DNA of 32,466 bases, taken from positions 1-32,466 of the forward strand of contig DASRFJ010000113.1 of the NCBI GenBank assembly GCA_035651595.1, in the 5' to 3' direction. Both the position numbers and the translations under genes were made by a program. The notes beneath the pieces were generated by a model. The model was not told the origin of the DNA, did not search any database, and was given only the letters and a program-made list of their open reading frames with translations. Shown one piece after another: positions 1 to 8,091 of the stretch (positions within the stretch are counted from its first letter, which is position 1; each line of letters starts with the position of its first letter). This stretch comes from JAFARZ01 sp035651595. GTDB taxonomy: Bacteria; Actinomycetota; Actinomycetes; Streptosporangiales; Streptosporangiaceae.

Positions 1-349
1 GCAGCTCGACGTTGCCGCCGTGCGAGCGGAGGTAGGGCCGCACGCCGTCGAGGGCCTGGCGCACCCGCTCCTCGACGCCGAGCGGGTGCAGCCCGTGGAG
101 CAGGAGCAGCCCGCCCACCACGTCGTCACGGGCGCAGGAGCCCATGATGCCGCGGCCGGCCTCCCCCGCCTCCGCCACGTGCTCCAGGAGCCGTCCCAGG
201 CCGACCCCGTGCAGGTCCAGGATGGACTGCACGATCTCCCGGAGGCGACCCCGCGCGGCGGGGTCGGCGAGGTGCTCCGCCTCCCGGAGCAGGGCGTCCA
301 GGTGCTGCAACCGGGCCTGGAGTTCCTTCGCGTCGAGCGTACTCGTCAT
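1..349 (-). CDS. NifU-domain protein, partial (third gene of hydrogenase operon)
   Basis: The frame opens at ATG 349 after a G-rich ribosome site and runs off the window edge, giving 116 residues. The N-terminal part is helical and Leu/Glu rich. The last visible residues, VRPYLRSHGGNVEL, match the start of a NifU C-terminal-type domain, which in complete proteins carries a CxxC Fe-S scaffold motif; that motif would lie outside the window. It begins 32 bp after the hhyL stop, so it is very probably co-transcribed with the hydrogenase. Hydrogenases of this type are often followed by a predicted iron-sulfur protein (called HhyE in Mycobacterium smegmatis) thought to take part in electron transfer; this gene may be the equivalent, but the diagnostic part is missing. 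The overlapping frame at 126-392 is a shadow. Confidence 0.7.
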   Translation of the reverse strand, partial: MTSTLDAKELQARLQHLDALLREAEHLADPAARGRLREIVQSILDLHGVGLGRLLEHVAEAGEAGRGIMGSCARDDVVGGLLLLHGLHPLGVEERVRQALDGVRPYLRSHGGNVEL

Positions 350-381
350 CACAGTCCCCCGTGCTACGCCGCAAGCGGCTG

Positions 382-2163
382 TCACTGCACACCGAACATC
401 GGGACGTGCCTCACGTCGAGGAGCTTGCCGTCGCCCAGGTACATGTGGACGCCGCACGGCAGGCACGGGTCGAAGCTGCGCACCGCGCGCATGATGTCGA
501 TGCCCTTGAACTGGTCCGGCGGGTTCTCCTCGAAGATCGGGGTGTTCTGCACCGCGTCTTCGTAGGGGCCCGGGGTGCCGTACGTGTCCCTTACTGAGCC
601 GTTCCAGGGGGTCGGCGGGTACGGGTGGTAGTTGGCGATCTTGCCGTCCCTGATCACCATGTGATGCGACAGCACGCCGCGCACCGCCTCGGTGAAGCCG
701 CAGCTGAAGGCCTCGTCCGGCACGTTGAACGACTCCCAGGTCTTGGTGTGCCCGGCGCGGATCTCGGCGAGCGCCTGCTCGGTGAAGTACAGCGCGCACG
801 CCGCCGCGTACGCCTGGAAGTACGTGCGTGCTCGGTCCCGCTCGATCGCGTTGGACAGCGGCCTGCCTTGGGAGTCGGCTGGCGTCTTCCATTCGAAGGT
901 GACTTCGGGCCGCGACACGGTCTTGGGAAGGTTGATGAGCACGCTATTGCCGGTCGACTTCACGTAGCCGAAATCGACCAGGCCCGCCTTCGCCGTGGCC
1001 CACAGCCGGGCGATCGGGCCGCCGCCGGTATCCAGCGGCAGGTAATCCTTGCCGTCGAACCACCGCGGCGACATCGTCCAGCTGTACTTGTCGTCGAAGT
1101 CGCGCTTGGCCGGACGCGGGATCGTGTGCTGGTTCCAGGGATGCCTTCGGTCCACGGGGTTGCCGAGCGGGTCGTGGGTGACGAACATCTCCTGGTCTTC
1201 CCAGTCCTCGTAGTACGAGTGGCCGAGCAGGATGCGGATGCCCAGGTTGATGTCGACCAGGCTGGTGGTGACCAGCTCGCCGTCGACCACGACGCCGGGC
1301 GTGACGAACATCTTGCGGCCCCAGTCCGCCATGTTGGCGTACGTGAAGTCGCAGTACTCGGGGTTGTTCAGGCTGCCCCAGCAGCCGAGGAGGACCCTGC
1401 GCCTGCCTACTTCTTCATAGCCAGGGAGGGCTTCGTAGAAGAAGTCGAACAGGTCGTCGTGCATCGGCACGACCCGCTTCATGAACTCCACGTAGCGCAT
1501 GAGGCGGGTGAGGTAATCGGTGAACAGCTGGACCGTGGCCACCGTGCCCACCCCGCCCGGATACAGGGTCGAGGGGTGGACGTGACGACCCTCCATCAGG
1601 CAGAACATCTCCCGGGTGGACCTGCTGACCTGGAGCGCCTCGCGGTAGAACTCGCCCTCCAGCGGGTTCAGCGAGCGCATGATGTCGCCGATGGTCTTGT
1701 AGCCGTGGTCTTGGGCGTGCGGGGCTTCGGTCGCGTTGGCCCGCTCCAGGACCCCGGGGTTGGTCTCGGCTACCATCCGCTCGCAGAAGTCCACGCCGAC
1801 CAGGTTCTCCTGGAATATGTTATGGTCGAACATGTATTCTGCGGCCTCACCGAGGTTGATGATCCACTCGCCGAGGTGCGGCGGGCGGACCCCGTAGGCC
1901 ATGTTCTGGTTGTAGACCGAGCACGTCGCGTGGTTGTCACCGCAGATGCCGCAGATCCGGCTGGTAATAAAGTGCGCGTCGCGGGGGTCCTTGCCCTTCA
2001 TGAAGATGCTGTAGCCGCGGAAGATCGAGCTGGTGCTGTGGCACTCGGCCACTGTCTTATTTGCGAAGTCGATCTTGGTGTAGATGCCGAGGCTGCCGAC
2101 GATCCTGGTGATCGGATCCCAGGCCATCTCGGTGAGTTCTGGGTTTTCCTGCTGCTGAGTCAT
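382..2163 (-). CDS. hhyL: [NiFe]-hydrogenase large subunit, group 1h (high-affinity) type
   Basis: This is the catalytic subunit that splits H2 at the NiFe(CN)2CO centre. At 593 residues it is full length. The L1 motif is RICGICGDNH with Cys71 and Cys74, and the L2 motif is DPCLPCGVH with Cys567 and Cys570, so all four nickel ligands are present. About 20 residues follow the L2 histidine, which fits a C-terminal peptide removed by a maturation endopeptidase. GICGDNH is the stretch used to recognise actinobacterial hhyL genes that oxidise H2 at atmospheric levels. The ATG lies 6 bp after the hhyS stop. No maturation (hyp) gene is in the window; they may lie beyond position 1. A group 2a (Huc) assignment is less likely from the L1 and L2 wording and from the small subunit. 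Confidence 0.93.
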   Translation of the reverse strand: MTQQQENPELTEMAWDPITRIVGSLGIYTKIDFANKTVAECHSTSSIFRGYSIFMKGKDPRDAHFITSRICGICGDNHATCSVYNQNMAYGVRPPHLGEWIINLGEAAEYMFDHNIFQENLVGVDFCERMVAETNPGVLERANATEAPHAQDHGYKTIGDIMRSLNPLEGEFYREALQVSRSTREMFCLMEGRHVHPSTLYPGGVGTVATVQLFTDYLTRLMRYVEFMKRVVPMHDDLFDFFYEALPGYEEVGRRRVLLGCWGSLNNPEYCDFTYANMADWGRKMFVTPGVVVDGELVTTSLVDINLGIRILLGHSYYEDWEDQEMFVTHDPLGNPVDRRHPWNQHTIPRPAKRDFDDKYSWTMSPRWFDGKDYLPLDTGGGPIARLWATAKAGLVDFGYVKSTGNSVLINLPKTVSRPEVTFEWKTPADSQGRPLSNAIERDRARTYFQAYAAACALYFTEQALAEIRAGHTKTWESFNVPDEAFSCGFTEAVRGVLSHHMVIRDGKIANYHPYPPTPWNGSVRDTYGTPGPYEDAVQNTPIFEENPPDQFKGIDIMRAVRSFDPCLPCGVHMYLGDGKLLDVRHVPMFGVQ

Positions 2164-2169
2164 GGCTGA

Positions 2170-3219
<1,050 letters not shown>

Positions 3220-3335
3220 AGTGCGCCACCCTTCGGGGTCTGTTCACCACCCTACGCCTCCAAGCAGACAAAAGAGTCCCCTGGGTGGACACATATGTCT
3301 TTCCTTGGCCACTCGTTCGTTGCGCAGTCGCCACG

Positions 3336-3341
3336 TACCCT
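3336..3341 (+). promoter_or_regulatory. -10 element TACCCT, leaderless start
   Basis: TACCCT lies exactly 7 nt before GTG 3349, the usual spacing for a leaderless actinobacterial transcript. No clear -35 is seen at the right distance. Confidence 0.5.
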
Positions 3342-3348
3342 CTTGATT

Positions 3349-4011
3349 GTGGATTTTGCAGACGGCCCGATCGGCGACAACATCGAAGTCGTCCCGGTCG
3401 TGGTCGTCTCGCAGACGTTCCCGGCGCGGCCGTCCTCGATCCCGGACATCCGCGACTTCGTCCGCCGCTGCCTGGCGCAATCGCCGCTGTCCGAAGAGGA
3501 CAACCGGTCCGTCGGGGAGACCGTGTCGCACGCGCTTTTGGAGGCCGCGGGGCCGACCGGGGCGATCAACGTGTCGTTCCGCATCTTCCCCGACCACGTC
3601 GAGGTCGACGTGCTGCGGTCCCAGCTCGGCACGCCGGCCGGGCTGAACGCGCTATCGTCCCTGCTGAAGGCCGACAATGGCGCCGCGGGTCCGGGGGCCC
3701 GGGTGAGCAGCCCGGGGCCGGGCGCCGGCGCGGCCTTTGTCGGGGCCGCGGAACCGGCCACCGCTTCCGCCGCTTCCGGCGCTTCCGCCGCGTCCGCCTC
3801 TTCCGCCGTGGGGGTCGACGATTCGGCGGCGTCGTTCGCGGACTGGATGGCCGGCGTGCTGCGCCGCGAAGGCCTGACGATGGAGGCGGCCGCCCGGCAG
3901 CTCGGAGTCTCGGTCAAGACGGTCAGCCGCTGGGTCGGCGGCGCCACCGAGCCGCGCCTGCGTGACCTGCGGCGGATCCGGGAGCTGTTCGGCGACCTCC
4001 CGTTCACGTAG
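3349..4011 (+). CDS. HTH regulator with anti-sigma (RsbW)-like N-terminal region
   Basis: A 220-residue protein if started at GTG 3349, chosen because TACCCT sits 7 nt upstream; an ATG at 3295 with a weak ribosome site would add 18 residues. Residues 1-100 resemble the start of the histidine-kinase-like ATPase fold of RsbW-type anti-sigma factors (FPARPSSIPDIRDFVRRCL, then a helix and a beta segment), but no convincing ATP-lid glycine motif is visible. An Ala/Ser/Gly-rich linker of about 55 residues follows. The C-terminal 55 residues are a clear XRE-like helix-turn-helix (LTMEAAARQLGVSVKTVSRWVGG). Being divergent from hhyS makes it a candidate local regulator of the hydrogenase. The N-terminal assignment is tentative; the HTH is not. 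Confidence 0.72.
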   Translation: MDFADGPIGDNIEVVPVVVVSQTFPARPSSIPDIRDFVRRCLAQSPLSEEDNRSVGETVSHALLEAAGPTGAINVSFRIFPDHVEVDVLRSQLGTPAGLNALSSLLKADNGAAGPGARVSSPGPGAGAAFVGAAEPATASAASGASAASASSAVGVDDSAASFADWMAGVLRREGLTMEAAARQLGVSVKTVSRWVGGATEPRLRDLRRIRELFGDLPFT

Positions 4012-4029
4012 CAGGCTCGGCCCGGGGTG

Positions 4030-4059
4030 TGGACAGTCCTGTCCGGCGCGCTTTACGTT
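4030..4059 (+). promoter_or_regulatory. Promoter of YceI-family gene (leaderless)
   Basis: The -35 TGGACA (4030-4035) and -10 TACGTT (4054-4059) are separated by 18 bp, and the -10 is followed 7 nt later by the ATG at 4067. This is a good sigma-70-like match and predicts a transcript starting at or next to the start codon. Confidence 0.65.
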
Positions 4060-4066
4060 GAAGCGC

Positions 4067-4603
4067 ATGACCGTTGACGCGGGAACGTACCAGCTCGGGC
4101 CGGCGGCGGGCCGGGTCGCGATCAGGACCGGCCGGGCCGGCCTCGCCGCCCGAGCCGGGCACGACCTGCTGATCGAGGTCACCCGCTGGACGGCGTCGGT
4201 GACGGTGGGCGACGACCTGGCCTCGGCGTCGGTCACCGCCGAACTTGACCTCGGGTCGCTGGCGGTCCGGGAGGGCACCGGCGGCGCCAAGCCGCTGACC
4301 GCCAAGGACCGCGCCGACATCGAGAAGACCATGTCGAAGATCCTCGGTGCGGGATCCGCCACGTTCACCTCGACACGGGTAGCCGAAAGCGCGGTCGAGG
4401 GAAGCGTCACGTATCGCGGACGGACAATGCCGCTGCGGCTGGAGGTGACGGAAGCGAGCGCGGCGCGTTTCCGGGGTACCGCTTCGGTGGCACAAACCGC
4501 GTTCGGCATCACGCCGTACACCGGGTTCTTCGGGGCGCTCAAGCTGCGCGACGAGGTAACCGTGGAGTTCGACGTCGACCTCGGGCGCGCCACGCGGGGG
4601 TAG
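4067..4603 (+). CDS. YceI-family lipid-binding-like protein
   Basis: A 178-residue protein of the YceI family, a lipocalin-like beta barrel that in characterised members binds isoprenoid chains. Recognisable parts are the opening GTYQLGPAAGRVAIRTGRAGLAARAGHDL, the DLGSLAVREG strand, a DRADIEKTMSKIL helix, and the late segment FGITPYTGFFGALKLRDEVTVEFDVDL. There is no signal peptide, so it is probably cytoplasmic, unlike the periplasmic Escherichia coli protein. The start is set by a strong leaderless promoter. The gene stands alone after the HTH gene and converges on fadD across an inverted-repeat element. Its ligand and role cannot be told from the sequence. Confidence 0.85.
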   Translation: MTVDAGTYQLGPAAGRVAIRTGRAGLAARAGHDLLIEVTRWTASVTVGDDLASASVTAELDLGSLAVREGTGGAKPLTAKDRADIEKTMSKILGAGSATFTSTRVAESAVEGSVTYRGRTMPLRLEVTEASAARFRGTASVAQTAFGITPYTGFFGALKLRDEVTVEFDVDLGRATRG

Positions 4604-4692
4604 CCGACACGCGGGCGTGGGCGCGCGACCCGGCCGCGCCCTCCCGCAACCGGACATTTCGTGCGTTCCGGGCGCGCCGTCGGGCGCTCCAG

Positions 4693-4745
4693 ATTATTGC
4701 GGACACTTACCCCCCCGATGTGGGGGGGTAAGTGTCCGCAATAAT
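4693..4745. repeat. Dispersed inverted-repeat element, copy 1
   Basis: Perfect 24-bp arms (4693-4716 and 4722-4745) flank a 5-nt loop. The core is TTGCGGACACTTACCCCC and its complement. It lies between the convergent YceI and fadD genes. The same element recurs at 16805-16849 and 22699-22755. It could act as a two-way terminator, but sequence identity between copies shows it is also a repeated element. The rest of the 4604-4834 gap shows only a degenerate flank similar to the other copies. Confidence 0.9.
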
Positions 4746-4834
4746 TTCGACCGCACGCGCATGTCCTGAAATATCCGGTATGTGTCGGCGAGGCGAGGCG
4801 AGGCGGGGCGGCGGCCGACGGCGGGCGGGTGGGG

Positions 4835-6385
4835 TTAGATCGCGCGCTCGCGGCCGGCCCAGTAGGGGTCACGGAGGCGGCGCTTGTACAGCTTGCCGTT
4901 GGGGTCACGGGGCAGCTCGGCGACGTAGTCGATCGTGCGCGGCAACTTGAACTTGGCGAGCCGGCCGGACAGGAAATCCAGCAGCGAAGCGGTCAGCTCC
5001 TCGCCCGGCGGGTACCCGGTGGCCGGCTCGACCACGGCCTTGATCTCCTCGCCCCAGTCTTCGTGCGGGATGCCGAACACCGCCACGTCGGCCACGGCGG
5101 GATGGCATGCGAGCTCCGACTCGATCTCGGCCGGGTAGATGTTCACGCCACCGGAAATGATCATGTCGCTGCCGCGGTCGCACAGGTAGAGGTAGCCGTC
5201 CTCGTCCAGGTAGCCGATGTCGCCGACGGTGAACATGCCGCGCGCCCGGGACGCGAGCGTCTTCGCCTCGTCCTTGTAGTAGTCGAACGTCGAGTTGCCC
5301 ATCCGCATGTACACCAGGCCCGGCTCGCCGGGCGCCACGTCGTTGCCGTCGTCATCGAACACGCACACCTGCGAACCTGGCCAGGCCTTGCCGACGGACC
5401 CCGGCCGCTCCAGCCACTCGGTGGCCGTGATCGCCGTGCCGCCGCCCTCGCTGGCCGCGTAGTACTCGATCACGACCGGCCCCCACCAGTCCAGCATGCG
5501 CCGCTTGACCTCGTGCGGGCACGGCGCGGCGCTGTGGATGGCGGCACGCATCGAGGAGACGTCGTACCGCTCGCGAACCGCGGCGGGCAGCGCGAGCAGC
5601 CGGCGGAACTGGGTCGGCACCATGTGCGTGTGCGTGGCCCCGTGCTCGTCGATGAGCCGCAGTATCTCCTCCGGCTCGAACCGGTCCATCAGCACGACCG
5701 GATGGCCGAGCTGCAGCGATATCGTCGCGAAGTTCAGCACCGCGGTGTGGTACAGCGGTGAGCAGCACAGGTGCACGTTGCCGTCGAACGGCTTCAGCCC
5801 GAACAGCCCGAAGAACCATGGCGCCGCCATCGGCACGACGTCGGGATCCTCGCCGGTGAGGGCGCGCCGCACGCCCTTCGGCCGGCCGGATGTGCCAGAG
5901 GTGTAGACCATCAGCGCGCCCGCGGTCCTGGGTTCCGGGCGATCGGCCGTGCCGTCGGCGCCCAGCTCGGTGAGCGGCGCGAACCCGTCGATCTCGCCCA
6001 CCGCGAACCGGGCCCCCGCCGCGATCCCCGCCTCGTCCGCCGCCGCGCGCGCGTTCCGCGCGAACCGCTCGTGCGCGACGAACGCCGTGGCGCCGCTGTC
6101 CGCGAGGATGTACGCCACCTCGGGCGCGGTGAGATGCCAGTTGACCGGCACCACGTAGAGTCCGGTCTCCAGCGCGGCGAACGTCAGCGCCAGCGCCTCG
6201 GTCGAGTTGGGCAGCAGGCCCGCCACGCAGTCCCCCGCCTTGAGGCCGAGCGCCCGAAGCCCCCGGCCGATGCGATCGGCGGCCGCGGCCAGCTCGCCGT
6301 AGCTCACCTTCCGCCCGTCCGGATCGACGACCGCCAGCTGATCCGGCGCGCTCGCCGCGATCGACCACAATCCCACGTCTGCCAT
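4835..6385 (-). CDS. FadD-type fatty/steroid acyl-CoA synthetase (AMP-binding)
   Basis: A 516-residue ANL-superfamily ligase that activates a carboxylic acid to its CoA thioester through an acyl-adenylate. It has the phosphate loop YTSGTSGRPKGV (residues 161-172), the adenine motif YYAASEGGG, the hinge region VGDIGYLDEDGYLYLCDR and the catalytic lysine in PNGKLYKRR (Lys498). The ATG at 6385 follows GGGCGG. A KstR-like box lies 10 bp upstream, so the likely substrate is a sterol side-chain or ring acid, as for FadD17/FadD19-type enzymes of mycobacteria; the exact paralogue cannot be decided. It converges on the YceI gene and follows nrtR on the same strand. Confidence 0.9.
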   Translation of the reverse strand: MADVGLWSIAASAPDQLAVVDPDGRKVSYGELAAAADRIGRGLRALGLKAGDCVAGLLPNSTEALALTFAALETGLYVVPVNWHLTAPEVAYILADSGATAFVAHERFARNARAAADEAGIAAGARFAVGEIDGFAPLTELGADGTADRPEPRTAGALMVYTSGTSGRPKGVRRALTGEDPDVVPMAAPWFFGLFGLKPFDGNVHLCCSPLYHTAVLNFATISLQLGHPVVLMDRFEPEEILRLIDEHGATHTHMVPTQFRRLLALPAAVRERYDVSSMRAAIHSAAPCPHEVKRRMLDWWGPVVIEYYAASEGGGTAITATEWLERPGSVGKAWPGSQVCVFDDDGNDVAPGEPGLVYMRMGNSTFDYYKDEAKTLASRARGMFTVGDIGYLDEDGYLYLCDRGSDMIISGGVNIYPAEIESELACHPAVADVAVFGIPHEDWGEEIKAVVEPATGYPPGEELTASLLDFLSGRLAKFKLPRTIDYVAELPRDPNGKLYKRRLRDPYWAGRERAI

Positions 6386-6395
6386 CCGCCCAATC

Positions 6396-6409
6396 TAGAA
6401 CACGTTCTA
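6396..6409. promoter_or_regulatory. KstR-like operator 1 (fadD)
   Basis: TAGAACACGTTCTA fits the KstR consensus TNNAACNNGTTNNA at every fixed position; with flanks the arms are CTAGAAC and GTTCTAG. It lies 10 bp upstream of the fadD ATG and overlaps the last codon of nrtR. The identical 14-mer is found at 13525-13538. Confidence 0.85.
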
Positions 6410-7111
6410 GTTCGCGGACAAGGGAGGCACGGGGTGCGCCGGGGGGCGGAAGGCCGCGAATGGATTCGTCACGACAAGCGAGCGCGAGACGAACTCGTAC
6501 AGTGCCGCTGGCCGGCCGCCGACCGCGGTCGGGCGCGCGATGCCGGGCGTCGGGCGGATGACGCCGCGCCGGGTCAGGATCCGCTGCAGGTTCGTCGCGG
6601 ACACCGGGTGGCCGAGCGAGGCGGCGTAGATGTCGCGCAGCTGCGCGATCGTGAACGAGGCCGGGGCCAGCGCGAAGCCGATGTTCGTGTACGAGAGCTT
6701 GGCGCGCAGCCGCTCGCGCGCCGACCCGACGATCGACCCGTGGTCGAACGCCGTATCCGGCAGGTCGTCCACCGGATGCCATGCCGTGTCCGATGGAACG
6801 TGTGGCGACGCGTCGGTCGCCACCAGCGCCAGGTAGGCGGTCGCGAGCACCCGCCCGCGCGGGTCCCGCTCCGGATCGCTGCGGGTCTCCAGCTGCTCCA
6901 TGTGCGCGATCGACGTGATGTCGACCTTGATCGCCAGGTGCCGGCTCGCCGACGTACCCAGCCGCTCCCCCGCACCCAACGGCCCGCACGGCAGCGACCA
7001 GCAACCCTCGAACGGCTCCTCGCCGCGCCGCCACAGCAGGCACTCCAGCCGGTGGTCACGAACACGCAAAACCACCGCGAGTACCTCGTGAGCGAAAAGT
7101 TGCCCTGCCAC
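6407..7111 (-). CDS. nrtR: NrtR-type NAD biosynthesis regulator (Nudix plus winged helix)
   Basis: A 234-residue protein with an N-terminal Nudix fold and a C-terminal winged-helix segment (FTIAQLRDIYAASLGHPVSATNLQRILTRRGVI), the NrtR layout. The Nudix box is degenerate: the G-x5-E part is kept (GPLGAGE) but the REUXEE part reads RHLAIK, so hydrolase activity should be lost while ADP-ribose-type ligands may still bind. NrtR proteins repress NAD synthesis or salvage genes, and this one is divergent from nadABC. The start is GTG 7111; a minus-strand -10 (TACGTT) at 7123-7128 overlaps the nadA -10, so both promoters are likely controlled together. Confidence 0.88.
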   Translation of the reverse strand: MAGQLFAHEVLAVVLRVRDHRLECLLWRRGEEPFEGCWSLPCGPLGAGERLGTSASRHLAIKVDITSIAHMEQLETRSDPERDPRGRVLATAYLALVATDASPHVPSDTAWHPVDDLPDTAFDHGSIVGSARERLRAKLSYTNIGFALAPASFTIAQLRDIYAASLGHPVSATNLQRILTRRGVIRPTPGIARPTAVGGRPAALYEFVSRSLVVTNPFAAFRPPAHPVPPLSAN

Positions 7112-7127
7112 GAATGCATGGTAACGT
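7100..7127 (+). promoter_or_regulatory. nadABC promoter
   Basis: TTGCCC (7100-7105) and TAACGT (7122-7127) are separated by 16 bp. The ribosome site AGGAGG (7135-7140) follows, 9 nt before the nadA ATG. The minus-strand -10 for nrtR (TACGTT on 7128-7123) lies on the same bases. Confidence 0.6.
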
Positions 7128-7139
7128 AGCCCTCAGGAG

Positions 7140-7162
7140 GTTTTCGACTATGAGTCTAAAAC
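7140..7162. promoter_or_regulatory. Candidate NrtR operator over the nadA start
   Basis: A 23-bp palindrome with arms GTTTTCGACT and AGTCTAAAAC (9 of 10 pairs) separated by 3 nt. It covers the end of the ribosome site and the nadA start codon, so a bound repressor would block early transcription. Assignment to NrtR rests on its neighbour. Confidence 0.7.
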
Positions 7163-8091
7163 TAGGGTCAGAGACTACGTGGGCGGAGCAGGTACGTGAA
7201 CTCGCGGCGGAGCGGGACGCGATCATCCTCGCGCACAACTACCAGCGCCCCGAGATCCAGGACGTGGCCGACCACGTCGGCGACTCCCTGGCACTGGCCC
7301 GGCTCGCCGCCGCCAGTAGCCACAGCACGATCGTGCTGGCTGGTGTCTACTTCATGGCGGAAACAGCGAAAATCCTTTCTCCCGAACGACGGGTGCTTAT
7401 CCCGTCAGCGCAGGCCGGCTGTTCCCTTGCGGAATCGATTACGGCGGCGCAGCTTCGCGCGTGGAAGGCGGAACATCCCGGCGCGGTCGTCGTCGCCTAC
7501 GTCAACACGAGCGCCGAGGTCAAGGCCGAATCCGACATGTGCTGCACGTCCGCGAACGCGGTGGACATCGTGAACTCGATCCCGGCCGATCGCGAGGTGC
7601 TGTTCCTGCCGGACCAGTTCCTCGGCGCCCACGTGCGGCGCGAGACGGGACGGGACAACGTGCACGTGTGGCTGGGTGAGTGCCACGTCCACGCCGGGAT
7701 CAGTCCAGCGGATCTGCGGAGTAAAGCGAAGGACGTTCTGTTCATCCATCCCGAGTGCGGGTGCGCAACCCCAGCTTTGTGGCAGGCGGGAACCGGCGAC
7801 CTGCCTAAGGCGCGGATCCTGTCGACCGGCGGGATGCTGACCGCGGCCAAGTCGCTGCGTGGCGGCTCGGTGCTGGTCGCGACCGAGACCGGGATGCTGC
7901 ACCAGCTGCGGCGGGCGAACCCGGCGGTGCGCTGGGAGCCGGCGAATGAGCACGCGGTGTGCCGGTACATGAAGATGATTACCCCGGAGAACCTGCTGCG
8001 CTGCCTGCGCGACGGCGTGGACGAGGTGACCGTCGAGCCGCAGATCGCCGCGCGGGCGCGGCGCGCGGTCGAGGCGATGATCGCCCGATGA
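7150..8091 (+). CDS. nadA: Quinolinate synthase NadA
   Basis: This [4Fe-4S] enzyme condenses iminoaspartate with dihydroxyacetone phosphate to quinolinate in de novo NAD synthesis. It has 313 residues. Family segments are ILAHNYQRPEIQDVADHVGDS near the N-terminus, VAYVNTSAEVKAESD, CCTSANAV, HPECGC, STGGM and the C-terminal AVCRYMKMITPENL. Conserved cysteines in the CCTSAN, HPECGC and AVC segments are the expected cluster ligands. The ATG at 7150 is set by AGGAGG 9 nt upstream; longer frames to 7114 lack this support. The stop overlaps the nadB start by 4 bp (ATGA), so the genes are translationally coupled. Confidence 0.96.
   Translation: MSLKLGSETTWAEQVRELAAERDAIILAHNYQRPEIQDVADHVGDSLALARLAAASSHSTIVLAGVYFMAETAKILSPERRVLIPSAQAGCSLAESITAAQLRAWKAEHPGAVVVAYVNTSAEVKAESDMCCTSANAVDIVNSIPADREVLFLPDQFLGAHVRRETGRDNVHVWLGECHVHAGISPADLRSKAKDVLFIHPECGCATPALWQAGTGDLPKARILSTGGMLTAAKSLRGGSVLVATETGMLHQLRRANPAVRWEPANEHAVCRYMKMITPENLLRCLRDGVDEVTVEPQIAARARRAVEAMIAR

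Noticed and set aside
625..2169. A 514-codon frame on the plus strand opposite hhyL
   Set aside because: It mirrors the codon phase of hhyL; the hydrogenase motifs on the other strand are unambiguous.
3291..3298. ACATATGT palindrome as a hydrogenase operator
   Set aside because: Eight bp is too short to claim, and no second copy is found near hhyS.
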